NCBI GenBank assembly: GCA_022495005.1
Contig: JAGYXB010000157.1
Location: forward strand, 434,001-498,000
DNA from: Rhyacophila brunnea
Lineage: Eukaryota > Arthropoda > Insecta > Trichoptera > Rhyacophilidae
Direction of reading: 5' to 3'
Length of the DNA: 64,000 nucleotides
The position numbers and the translations under genes are program-made. The notes beneath the pieces were generated by a model. The model worked only from the letters and a program-made list of their open reading frames with translations, searched no databases and was not told the DNA's origin. Position 1 is the stretch's first letter, and each line of letters begins with the position of its first letter. Below are positions 1-9,575 of this stretch, piece by piece.

Positions 1-1338
1 CGGCTCCCCATACGCACACACACTATCGACCAACCGCATTATTGTTTCGTTTATAGTTATTTACTTCTGTCTCGAATAAAATGTGTATCTTCCTTGCATC
101 ATTACGTATAAGTCACATCATTTTTTTAATATCATGAGAAAAAATCATTCAAACTTTATCAATTTACGCTAATAGTCAATTGGTGTAAATATGTATATTA
201 ATTTTCAAAAATAGAAGAGAATACATATTTATTTTATTAGTATTAGTATACACATATTTTATTCATAGCATCGATATTCTGAAAACTATTTTTACGTTTC
301 CAAATATTTCTGTCGTTAGAATATTTTTGCAGAATTCAAAAACTGCTAAAATGTGACTGATATGAATTTTATAGTTGAATTTTAAATATAGAATACCTAG
401 TGCCTAAGCATTTAATTATAAAGTACTGAAAAATACAGGGTTAATTATTGGTTTGATTCATGCATGCTTACGTAACGTATAAATTTATTTAAAAGTCATA
501 ATTATTGTTTTTTAATTAAATATAATATATTATAATATTTAGAATAAATTAAGTCATTGCATAGTGATAATCTACATTAATGACCATAAAGGTATGTCAA
601 TAATATAGTACATTGTACTGAAACCTTCTCTGATTTATTGTAAATTACAGGTAAAGCATTGTCAGCAAAACGATGAATCGGTAATATTTCTGTTGTCTCT
701 TGTGAATAATTTACTACTCATAATGAGTGGCTCAGAAGAGTGATGGTAGAAAGGAGAGAGTGGATGATGCGGTAGTGGTTCAAGAATGGTGTAGTTAGAT
801 AGTGATATTAAAAAAAAGTAAATTTAATTTATTGTGAGTAGATAGACGAAGTGGCATTTTTTATTCCATTAAAATGCGAAAAATTCGCGCTGAAATCCGG
901 CCACGTACCTAGAACATAACAACACAAGTATTGTAAAATTTAATTTATTTGAAACGAGGCTGACAATGGACGCCTCGCTGCGAAGAAGTAATAAACTCGT
1001 TTTCGGATTCGTCGCCAAATTCAATTAGGTCTTAATAAATTGGCTAGAAATGAGGGGGATCGCCTTAATCGGGTTGCCTCCCAGGAGGAAATTGTTTTGT
1101 CAGCGATTCAAATTGGTCGCGCTCCGTTGGATTGCGGCTTATGGTCGCCCAAACTGAAACACTCTGTATCTCCGTCAAAGTGCTATTTTATGATTATTAT
1201 AGTAGTTATAATATATGTGAGAGAAAATCACAACCAAGAGAATTATCATAATTTACCATTATATTGAATATATACCTACGTCACTGGATAGTATTATTTA
1301 TGGTATACTTGGAACATAGTGTGGTCTAAAATTTAGAT
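1..1338. other. No supported gene; AT-rich DNA
   Basis: Very AT-rich sequence without a recognisable gene or repeat. A patch of more balanced composition at about 955-1190 contains an open frame (1040-1267, plus strand) but the peptide matches no family I know and lacks splice or start context that would make it an exon. It could be an old transposon remnant or a conserved non-coding element. Confidence 0.5.
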
Positions 1339-1389
1339 TTGATCTATATTTAGCTACATATTAATTCTGCTGACTTATACGCAGTGTAA

Positions 1390-1509
1390 ATGGAAACTCT
1401 GCCCTTCCTAACCCGTTTATTCCAGATAACTAACGTAGAAATAGGGAACATACCGTTGTTTGTTCTCTCAAGATGCAGAACTAACCTGCCATTGGTAATT
1501 CCAAAACAA
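1390..1509 (+). pseudogene. LINE reverse-transcriptase C-terminal fragment
   Basis: The plus-strand peptide contains CRTNLPLVIP preceded by a leucine/valine-rich stretch. The same tail occurs at 18955-19120 (plus) and 51560-51800 (minus), where it reads RTNLPLVMPIGRAI followed by a DIF motif. This matches the extreme C-terminus of CR1/Jockey-type LINE ORF2 proteins (RTN...P..R...N). Only about 40 residues remain, with no catalytic part. Assignment to a non-LTR element rests on the internal copies and the family resemblance. Confidence 0.5.
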
Positions 1510-1599
1510 CTTTCAAAAAAACTAACTCCGACATAAATATTAATATCCTAAGTGATTTGAATGAGCACAGTTAATTAATTCCCAGCATAATCTGCATTA

Positions 1600-1690
1600 A
1601 TAATGGCAGGTTAGTTTTGCACCTTGAAATAACAAGCAACTTGATGATCCTGATTTTTAAGATAGCTGTCAAGGATGGAGATTTCAATAC
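1600..1690 (-). pseudogene. Inverted copy of the LINE C-terminal fragment
   Basis: Read on the minus strand, this stretch repeats the segment at about 1455-1505 (cluster encoding CRTNLPLVIP-like residues) with scattered mismatches. The two fragments face each other about 100 bp apart, so they form an imperfect inverted repeat. It may be a 5'-inverted LINE insertion or two independent scraps. Confidence 0.4.
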
Positions 1691-1847
1691 CGGTTTTCAG
1701 AAAACTGGCATTACGCTATTCTTTGACACCAAAATATCGGGCTTAAAAATCTAAAATACCTGTGTTTTCGGTATTGAGAATGTGAAAAAATTAGAATGAT
1801 TAAGTGAAATAGTGAAATAACAAGAATATCGAACACATATTTATTTT

Positions 1848-2239
1848 GGTTAAATGTAAGTTGTACGTATGCAGTTCATTGTGGGACACTTATTTGTGCG
1901 CCGCAGTACGTGAAACATGTGTTCGTATTACATTTTATCAAATGACGAGTTCTTCGTTGAACATTTCACCTTGGAATACATTTGTACGTATCTTACAAAA
2001 TGCGGCGATAGTTTGCAAATAGTACTGTTCCAATTAGATTAACCCTAACCTAACCTAGTAAAGACATCTCATAAAATTTGCTACATGTTGTAGCATACGT
2101 ACAAAATATACTCCACGTTGAAATGTTCAGCAAAGAACTTGTCATTTGATTGAATGTTACACGAACTCATGTTTCACGTACTACGGCGCACGAATAAGTG
2201 TCCTGCGTTGAACTGTTTACGTACGAATTTCCGGATACG
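1848..2239. mobile_element. MULE-like foldback MITE, copy 1 (9-bp TSD)
   Basis: A 392-bp element with long terminal inverted repeats (over 100 bp; shared core TACGTGAAACATG) and no coding capacity. It starts GGTTAAATGTAAG and ends CCGGATACG. It is flanked by a perfect 9-bp direct repeat ATTTATTTT at 1839-1847 and 2240-2248. Long TIRs plus a 9-bp target duplication are typical of Mutator-like elements, so a MULE-mobilised MITE is the best call; superfamily is inferred because no transposase is present. The centre holds a CCTAACCTAACC-like run (about 2042-2056). Copy 2 is at 6269-6633; related copies lie at about 16975, 36235 and 61571. Confidence 0.8.
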
Positions 2240-2248
2240 ATTTATTTT

Positions 2249-4846
2249 CGGCATGAGCTATACAAATCATATCATGATCGGTTTCTGTATGAAATTATAT
2301 TTCATTTTGTGCTGAAAAGTTGACGGCACTGAGAAAAAAATAGAGTGCCGTTATAGAATTATTGTCTTGATATATTTTGACGAATACCAGCGTTTAATAA
2401 TATTATGCAATACCGAAAAAGAGATATTGAAATTTTTATTTGGTATTGGAATCTCTAATCACGGACATACAGAAACTCAATAATGGAAAAGCTCTCATTT
2501 ATACCCCGTATAAGTCGGAAAAAGTACGTGACCAAACAAATATACATAACTCTTTTGACTTTTAGACTACAGTGTGTATGCATAGTTAAAGAAATGCAGG
2601 ATAGCGCAGTTTGAAAGATGATGGTAATTTAGAGAATGATAACTATGAAAATATAGGCAATGTTATTTTATCCTCTTTCTTTGTCCAGTCACTCTATCGA
2701 TAGCAGACCGTAAAATCCTTTACCATAGGACAGATTAATAAATATAATTCAGATAGGCTATGAAGCAGGGTTTTGAATATGTATCCTATGGAAATGGAAC
2801 ACACATTATAAACGTACAATAATATGTGTTGCAACCTTCAAATACACCAATATTGAATGAGTGTATTAACCGAGAGCAGTTGACAGAACGAAGGACAAGC
2901 TTAGAATGACGTATTCTTGACACGTGTTTAAGTTTATCCCATATTCTTCCACACGCGAGATCAGTTTCCTGTTACTTTTCACCCGTTAGCTATTTCAGTT
3001 CCCATTAATTCTGTGTTGCCTGGTCTCAAATACACAAATATAAAATAATTTTATTACAATAATGTTTTGCTTGGTATACTTCATTGGTATACTGTATTTT
3101 GCAATGTTGCCCACATTTTACTAATTCTTCCGAAAAATAATTTGGGGTTGCCACCACACACGCAACAGATTGCTTTGACTTGAAATAATTACGATCTTTT
3201 AATATAATTAATTTATTTTATATAAAGAATGTTACATCACGCCAAATCTTATGAATGAATCTTTGAATAAAAAAATGTTTATTGTATTACTAAAAGCCAA
3301 TTATATACAATTAATTTTATTAATACTCAATATTATAACTGTAGTAAATTTATGTAATCCACTTAGTTTAAATCTAATAGAATTGTGAAAAAATATCTTC
3401 GGTTAATAGGTAATAATTGAGGTTTTTTGAAAGAATATTTTTCTTTTAGAACAAGAAAATCTAAAAGCCACCACACACATAAAAAATAAAACTATTCGGT
3501 ATGAGAAACAGCTGCAATAGCAGATTGGAAAAAGCACCGCAAAAACGATTTCTTTCGAGAAAGAAAATGTAAAAAGATTTCCAAATATAATAATAACTCA
3601 TCTGCGATCCATTGGTTTCACTGCCTTTTATCTAAGTGCCACATAATGTCACTAGATAGCTGAGAATTATCATAAAGAAACATAATGGCGGGAGTAGCTA
3701 TCAGCGTCACAATAAAACTTTTTTTTATTTTTTGAAAAAGGAACGCTCGGCGTAAAAACGCTTCGATAACTGCCAATCGCGATATTGTATTCATATTGAT
3801 TCGGATTCGTTCGATACAAAAAAAAAAATATTCAGACGTTTAATACAGAACAAAGGCTATTGAAAATGTAAAAACTTCGTGTTTTTCGGAAAGATAAGAC
3901 TTTTTTGAAATAAAGGACAGAAGTGAAATTGTTTTTCATGGCGCTAAAAACGGTCGACATGAATTTTATTTTCAATTTACAACAATTTTCATTTCAGAAT
4001 TCAAAAAGTTCAAGACGGGAGAGTTTTATTTTTAACTTTTAAGAGAACTTTAAAGCTCCTCTCATTTGATGAATTTATTGTATAAGGAGTAAAAAGTACT
4101 TTAAAACACGATAAGTAATAAATTATTGACGTTAATTTTCTAAAGGTTTATATTATTTTATCTTCCTCTTTTTCTGATACAACTACAGTCAAAATCATTT
4201 CTGCGTTTTGGTTAAACCACGTTAAGCAGTTTCAACACACCCCCATCTGTCATCTCCCCATCGAAGCAGTGGAACTTTATAGTCCAATTAGAAGCATTGG
4301 GTTCTCATACATGACATATCGGGATCGATTCTTGAGCGTTTTTGTGATTACTTCTCTACTATCATTATTAACTTAATGTTGACTTACGACTACATTATTG
4401 CAAGGTTTCATAGCGCCTCAATAAAAAAATATGTACCTCACACTCTTTTAGATTAGCAAGGTTGATACACTATTTAAAAAAAAACCTTTATAAATATAAC
4501 GATTTTCTGACCCAATGCTATGTTGGTATCGTTCTCACACATACAGCTCTGTCCAAATTAGTTTACCTCTATTGGATGACAGAATGATGTCTTTAAATAT
4601 GACTATACACCTCTTGTGAGAGGTCGTCATTTTCGTTGGCTTTACAGTCTGTCAAACGTACATGACCTAGCCATCTAAGGTCACCCAATTTGATATTAAT
4701 AACTCACGTATATAGCATATAATATATTATTTTCATTATAAATATTCCTCTTCGTCGGTCCAAATAAAACATACAGAAAGCTCAATTAAAATCAGTCCAA
4801 CACTCTTTCAATGTTTTTGGTTATGCACTAGTTCAAAGACATAATT
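2249..4846. other. No supported gene
   Basis: AT-rich sequence with homopolymer runs. I see no coding frame of note, no clear inverted-repeat element and no RNA gene. Fragments of unknown repeats probably exist (for example the slightly GC-richer 3740-3960) but cannot be assigned by eye. Confidence 0.5.
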
Positions 4847-5076
4847 AACTATTTATTTTATTCAACGAATAATTCACAAGATTTAAGAATATATATTATC
4901 ATTCTGATTATTGAACATATATAATTTTGAAAACACTTTCTGAGAGAATATATTTTAACCAATAGAAAAAATCTTTTTTGAAAAAAAGTAAGCCAACCCA
5001 ACGGGGAATCGAGCCCAGTATCTCCCAGGTTTACGCCCTGATCCGTGCATTACCACTATGCTACGAGATGACATAC
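4847..5076 (-). mobile_element. SINE family B, copy 1 (tRNA-like head)
   Basis: On the minus strand the head (about 5076-4995) has a textbook pol III A box, TAGCATAGTGG, and a B-box-like GGCTCGATTCC, as in tRNA-derived SINEs. The body runs to a conserved tail containing TGAATTATTCGTTGAATAAA at about 4850-4875. The same body and tail follow a tRNA-like head at 37315-37525 (plus), and related copies lie at 26981-27195 (minus) and 35704-35825 (plus). The head does not fold into a functional tRNA, so this is a transposed copy and not a gene. Confidence 0.7.
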
Positions 5077-5456
5077 TAATTGCGACAAATTTTAACTATT
5101 GGTCAATTTTAATACCTACTCATCAGTGCTCTTCCAAATCAAGCTACTTTGGCAATCGATTTTTGTTTCTTTAATCAAAGTAGATAACTATTTACTATTA
5201 CTTTGAATACTAACCGAGGTCGTGGAATTTCTCCAATATTTTTTAGATTATTAGATTTAGATTTATATTTATATTTTTCAGCGGTTGTTATGTTATTTCC
5301 ACGTAACGCTTGATATAAATTAGAGAAATTATTAATAGAGGTTTCTTTTATATTACAACCGAGCTGATAGAAGCAATAGAGAAGGTATTGAATATGGAAA
5401 GAGTCGGTATCTCCTGATAAGGAATGATATATTAACACGCGAGGACACACGTAACA
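5077..5456. other. No supported gene
   Basis: AT-rich spacer between two SINEs. The reading frames that cross it on the minus strand run into SINE family A and are not supported as genes. Confidence 0.5.
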
Positions 5457-5645
5457 GGCGGCTCTCGTGGTACAGTGCGTAAGGCGCTTGCCTTCCATCA
5501 GAGAGTTCTGCGTTCGATTCCCGGTCAGGACACAATATTTACGTGTTTTTCTCAAAGCCTGGGTGTTTGTGATTCTTCAAAATTACTAACAACCACCTTG
5601 TACGAAAAAGCAAGGACATGGTTATTAATAATTCTAAAAAAAAAT
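5457..5645 (+). mobile_element. SINE family A, full-length copy
   Basis: The tRNA-like head (about 5459-5533) carries an A-box-like TGGTACAGTGCG and a near-consensus B box GTTCGATTCCC. A short body with ACCACCTTGTACGAAAAAGC follows, then a tail ending in an A-run. A second copy at 13259-13361 shares the start and the whole tail but lacks about 110 bp including the B box. The head resembles a decayed tRNA, but the spacing and body show a SINE. Confidence 0.75.
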
Positions 5646-6259
5646 ATGTGAGTAAGGCGACATGGAAAATATCAGTCGCATTGTGGGTTAGTCTCCTGTT
5701 GAGGTCAAGTGTAATGGCAAGGACATGTTGAAGATTGCTCATAAGGCGACATTTTGGATAGAAATTATATGATTCCTGTATGAAAGTAAGTACATATAGT
5801 AGGTATTATAATATAGTTTCAATGATATAAGATAAGAAAACTTTTCTCTTGATTACGCGTAGGTCAAACAAGAACTAGTTGTATTTAAGAAGTAACTTAT
5901 TCCAAAGGAAATCTTTTCCTGTAATAAAAACATTCCCTCTGTTAGAATTTTAGCAAACTTCCGCATTTCTCCAGCGGACGACATCTACTTTCGGTTACTT
6001 CAACAACAAAATCGGACTATCCCTTAGGACCGTAACCCTCTCGGTGCAAACTTTCTTTATTATTTACTCACAAGTCAGTTTCTCTGACAAATACAAAGTG
6101 CACCTACGTATACAATTTTATATTCCGCTATAAAATACAGAGCTTTTTTGATTCAACTAGTTAAATGAATATTGGATAAAGTTTTTCAAAATATTAAAAT
6201 ATTTGAATAGCGATTTCAAAAATTTATAAATAACTATTTAGGTAATATCAAAGTAACCT
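5646..6259. other. No supported gene
   Basis: AT-rich spacer. No coding frame, repeat family or RNA structure I can name. Confidence 0.5.
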
Positions 6260-6268
6260 GTGATTTAC

Positions 6269-6633
6269 GGTTACATGTAAGTTTTACGTATGCAGTTCAT
6301 CGTGGGACGCTTATTCGTGCTCCGCAGTACGTGAAACATGAGTTCGTATAACATTTCACCGTGGAATACATTTGTACGTATCTTACAGAATGCGGCGATA
6401 GTTTGCAAATAGTACTGTCCCAATTAGATTAACCCTTACTTAACCTAACTTAACATAGTAAAGACATCTCCACATGTTGTAGCATACGTACAATTAATAT
6501 ACTCCACGGTGAAATGTTCTACGAAGAACTCGTCGTTTGATTAAATAATGTTACACGAACTCATGTTTCACGTACGGCGGCGCACGAATAAGTGTCCTGC
6601 GGTGAACTGCTTACGTACAAATTTCTGGATACG
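6269..6633. mobile_element. MULE-like foldback MITE, copy 2 (9-bp TSD)
   Basis: A 365-bp element with the same ends as the copy at 1848-2239 (start GGTTACATGTAAG, end CTGGATACG) and the same long TIRs. The flanks are an exact 9-bp repeat GTGATTTAC at 6260-6268 and 6634-6642. Two unrelated target duplications of identical length fix both the family boundaries and the 9-bp TSD. No coding capacity. Confidence 0.85.
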
Positions 6634-6642
6634 GTGATTTAC

Positions 6643-7199
6643 CTCTCTCGCCACATTTTCATAAAAAAATATTATAATAGGGTGCAAAGAAACACAATAT
6701 AAGTGATCATCAAAAAAATATTTTTACCTCAGAATATTAGTGTCTATATCTATGTTGAAATATGAATTTTCAACCATAAAGTAATGTGAATTATATTGCA
6801 AGTTGCATATAAATATTTATATGTATTTGGTAGTTGTTATTTGAGACGTTTAATAACAAAAACCGAAAGTAAAGTGAAATATATGCCAGTTCTCTACAGT
6901 GCAACAGATGATAATAACACCTTTATCATTAGTGCGATGCACTTGAAAGTGTGGATTCATTTGTTTATATAGGGTCTCTTGTCACAAACACTAATGACAT
7001 GACTGACAAAATAAAACGCCGAATCAACCTCACCTGTACTATTTTGGTCTCCAAAAGTTTCTAAAGAGCAAAGCACTCTCAAGGAAAACCAAAACAACCT
7101 TATATAACACTCTTCTGCGCCTGATATTAACATTTGGATAAGAATTCTGGACACTCAGCAAATAGCATCAGAGAAATATGGATATCTTTGATAGAGGAG
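6643..7199. other. No supported gene
   Basis: AT-rich sequence. A minus-strand frame at 6957-7154 has no recognisable product. Confidence 0.45.
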
Positions 7200-7575
7200 A
7201 GTTTTGCAAAGAATCATTGGGATTATTTAAGAATGTGGCATTTGGAGGTCGAGATATAATAAGGAGCTTTACACCCTTCATAGGGGAGAAAAGATCATAT
7301 TGTGGCAAATGAAAATGCAAACACTGTGCTGGATTGGCTAGGTGCATATAATGCCGGAAGAATACCGGCGCAGTGGGCTTTGTGCGCAACTACTGATCGC
7401 AAGAAAAGACTTGGACGGCTGAAATTTAGATGACTGGACTGCGCCACGGGAGGTTTAAAAATGCCCGGTCAAAGCAACTGGAGAGTGTCGGCGCTGGATC
7501 ATCCTGGATAGATGAAATTTTTGAAGGAGGCCAAGACCCGCCAAGGGTTGTAGTGCCATAAATTATGATGATAAT
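7200..7575 (+). pseudogene. RTE-like LINE 3' end, degraded
   Basis: Plus-strand translation across several frames gives pieces such as a MPEE-containing block, LDCATGGLKM, and a final EARTRQGL before a stop at about 7550, followed by a short GATGAT-type tail. This order (MP-E-R block, RWLD-C block, EAR-T-GL end, TGA/GAT repeats) is the conserved C-terminus of RTE-like LINE ORF2. A sister fragment at 22305-22455 ends RELLEEARTHTGF. Frameshifts and stops are numerous, so it is long dead. Confidence 0.65.
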
Positions 7576-7785
7576 AACAAAAACCGATGAGTCACATACT
7601 ACCAAACACCCCAAAATCACACAAAATTTGTCAATATCACCTAACGATTTAAAATTAAACGATTTTTACTAGCACAATTTTATTTTTCAGGGGACTATCA
7701 ATTGCTAATAGTGGTTAATCAGCTAATACAAATATGCATATTATTATTATTCTAATTTTATATTATTCTAACTTTTCGATAGTAG

Positions 7786-8048
7786 ATATCGTCTCTGTTC
7801 TGGCAGAACACACTAACTGGAGAATACTAATTTTGAGTAATTTGACTTTGAAGTTGTTAAAATGTTTGCAATGGTCTATCATGTGATTTTATTAAGTAAT
7901 CGTAAAAAGGATGACTTTAAAATAAAGACTGTTTATTTATTAAGAAGGTTTCCAGACGGTAAAGTTTGAAATAAGGAACATTTTGGTATAACTAACTCAA
8001 TACGTCATTTTTTCAAATTAGTGTCTTCTGCCAGAACAGTGACGATAT
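7786..8048. mobile_element. 263-bp MITE with 33-bp TIRs
   Basis: Terminal inverted repeats at 7786-7818 and 8017-8048 match at about 30 of 33 positions; the core of both is CTGTTCTGGCAGAA. No coding capacity. The flanks do not give a convincing target duplication, so the superfamily is open. It abuts the 5' end of the truncated LINE that starts at about 8049. Confidence 0.7.
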
Positions 8049-8078
8049 ATTGTATTTCTTTGTGATCTTTCATTTGGT

Positions 8079-8440
8079 CAAAGAGGTGGCGGTGTGTTAA
8101 TTGCCGTTTGCTCTGATCGGGTAGATAGTGTATCTGTGATTGACCATATATGTACTGGTATCGATGTAATTATTGTCAAATTGCTGTGTAATGGGTCGCC
8201 TTTTATTATTAGCTGTGTTTATTTTCCGCCTCGATCATCGTGTAATACTTATAATATGTTTTTCTCATATTTTTAAAATTTGTCTATTGGCAGCTCAATT
8301 GCAATCATCGGTGATTTCTATCTTTATTCGGCATCCGCCAATGTTGATTTGGAATTTGCGCACTTTCTGAGCTGTATGCACTTTAAACAGTTTTCTCAAA
8401 TTAAAAATGTGAAATCACGCATATTGGACTTGGTCTTGGC
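8079..8440 (+). pseudogene. LINE apurinic-like endonuclease fragment
   Basis: Encodes RGGGVLIAV, then a block with CVYFPP, and, after a stop and frameshift near 8275, SIAIIGDFY. These are conserved features of the exonuclease-endonuclease-phosphatase fold of LINE ORF2, where the GDFN-type motif carries catalytic Asp/Asn (Asn is replaced by Tyr here). The frame then runs through LDLVLA straight into the hAT insertion. The role in a live element would be nicking the target DNA for target-primed reverse transcription. The N-terminal half of the domain is missing. Confidence 0.8.
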
Positions 8441-8535
8441 TAGGGAATCCAATCCCGAGCCAAAATTCTGATCCCGGGATTTCGGGATTACAATTTGACA
8501 ATCCCGGGATTGGATTTTTTTTTCCATTGTTAATA

Positions 8536-8668
8536 TAAAAACTAACTAGCGCCATCTATCTGCAAATTGTATTCTTAATTCAATGAAAACAAATAGGTAT
8601 AACTGACAATGATTAGTGTGCATTATTTATGTCGAATCTTAACAGCCTACCTTCACCCCTCGCCACTG
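8536..8668 (-). repeat. Single arm of the hAT-like MITE
   Basis: Matches one arm of the MITE at 33456-34039, ending exactly at CGCCACTG (reverse complement CAGTGGCG, the family terminus). The other arm is absent here. It lies between two copies of a short module of the host hAT element. Confidence 0.7.
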
Positions 8669-9094
8669 AAAGACATTTGTAAAAGAAGTTCCTCGTGACT
8701 ACGCAACCACTTTAAGTGTCCGATTTATTGGTAATCTGATACGACTGACCCAGGATAGGGAGATAACTAGGGACTGGTCCCGGGATTGGCTTTTTTTCCA
8801 TTGTTAATATAAAAATTTTATATTTACAAATAACATTGATAAAATCGGTCAAAAATAAATCTAGTATAATTTATACTATTTAAGACATTTATTATTAATA
8901 TTGTATACGCTCAATCTTGGAAATACACAAGTTTAATGGAGTAAATAATATTATAATATAAATAATAATGTGAATTTAATATGAGATTGCTGTTTCTGAT
9001 AGTAAAGACATAATGAATGGATTAGCGAGATTTCAAATAGTAAAGCAAATAATCATGACGTACTTATGGCCTTTCTGCATAATAAATCTAATTT

Positions 9095-9215
9095 TTCGAC
9101 CATGTCCGATCCTAATAGGATCATATGGGCCTACACAGAGTAGAGGTTGTATTAACAGATTTTGTTTTTTTTTTTACGAGAAATGGATGTCAGCTACTTG
9201 CTCAACCTGCAAAAT
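9095..9215 (-). repeat. SINE family C fragment
   Basis: Shares GTCCGATCCTAATAGGATCA, the TATTAACAGATTTT block and GAAATGGATGTCAGC with the copies at 46885-47120 and 49418-50357. The tRNA-like head is not preserved. It lies inside the hAT insert at 8441-9575. Confidence 0.6.
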
Positions 9216-9575
9216 CTAATTAGTCAGCCAAATATGAAACTGCCGTAAAACGTATGAGATCATGGTGGAATTACTTTGTTAATAGTGCAAAGCATTGTTT
9301 TTTTTCAATCTTTCTCATTTTTATTAATTTATGTGAAAAATAAAATGAATTGGCAACTTACACATGTGTATAAATCAAACTTCATTCAAACTCAGTTTAT
9401 TTCTAATGTAGTTATTTTTTATTAAAAGTATTTTTTCTGTTTTTTTTTCGCTTTTATTTTATTTTCCATAAAAATTAATAAAAAAAATCAATCCCGAAAT
9501 CCCGGGATTATGTTTATCAATCCCGGGATTCATAGGTATCGAAAATAGCTCGGGATCCCGGAATTGGGATCCCTA

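Larger units (their letters stand above)
8441..9575. mobile_element. Non-autonomous hAT-type element in the LINE (8-bp TSD)
   Basis: A 1135-bp insert bounded by the exact 8-bp repeat GTCTTGGC (8433-8440 and 9576-9583). Ends are inverted: TAGGGAATCC at the left and, as reverse complement of the right end, TAGGGATCCC. An 8-bp TSD with TAGGG-type termini is hAT-like. Sub-terminal regions are rich in CCCGGGATT words. It carries no transposase. It holds further debris: a half copy of the hAT-like MITE (8536-8668), a second copy of a CCCGGGATTGG plus TTTCCATTGTTAATATAAAA module (8505-8541 and 8779-8814), and a SINE family C fragment (about 9095-9215). Confidence 0.85.

Noticed and set aside
2042..2060. 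Interstitial telomere array
   Set aside because: Only about two to three CCTAAC-like units, and they are inside a MITE family.
5175..5742. Minus-strand frames near 5.2-5.7 kb
   Set aside because: They are translations of SINE family A and its flanks, with no protein family.
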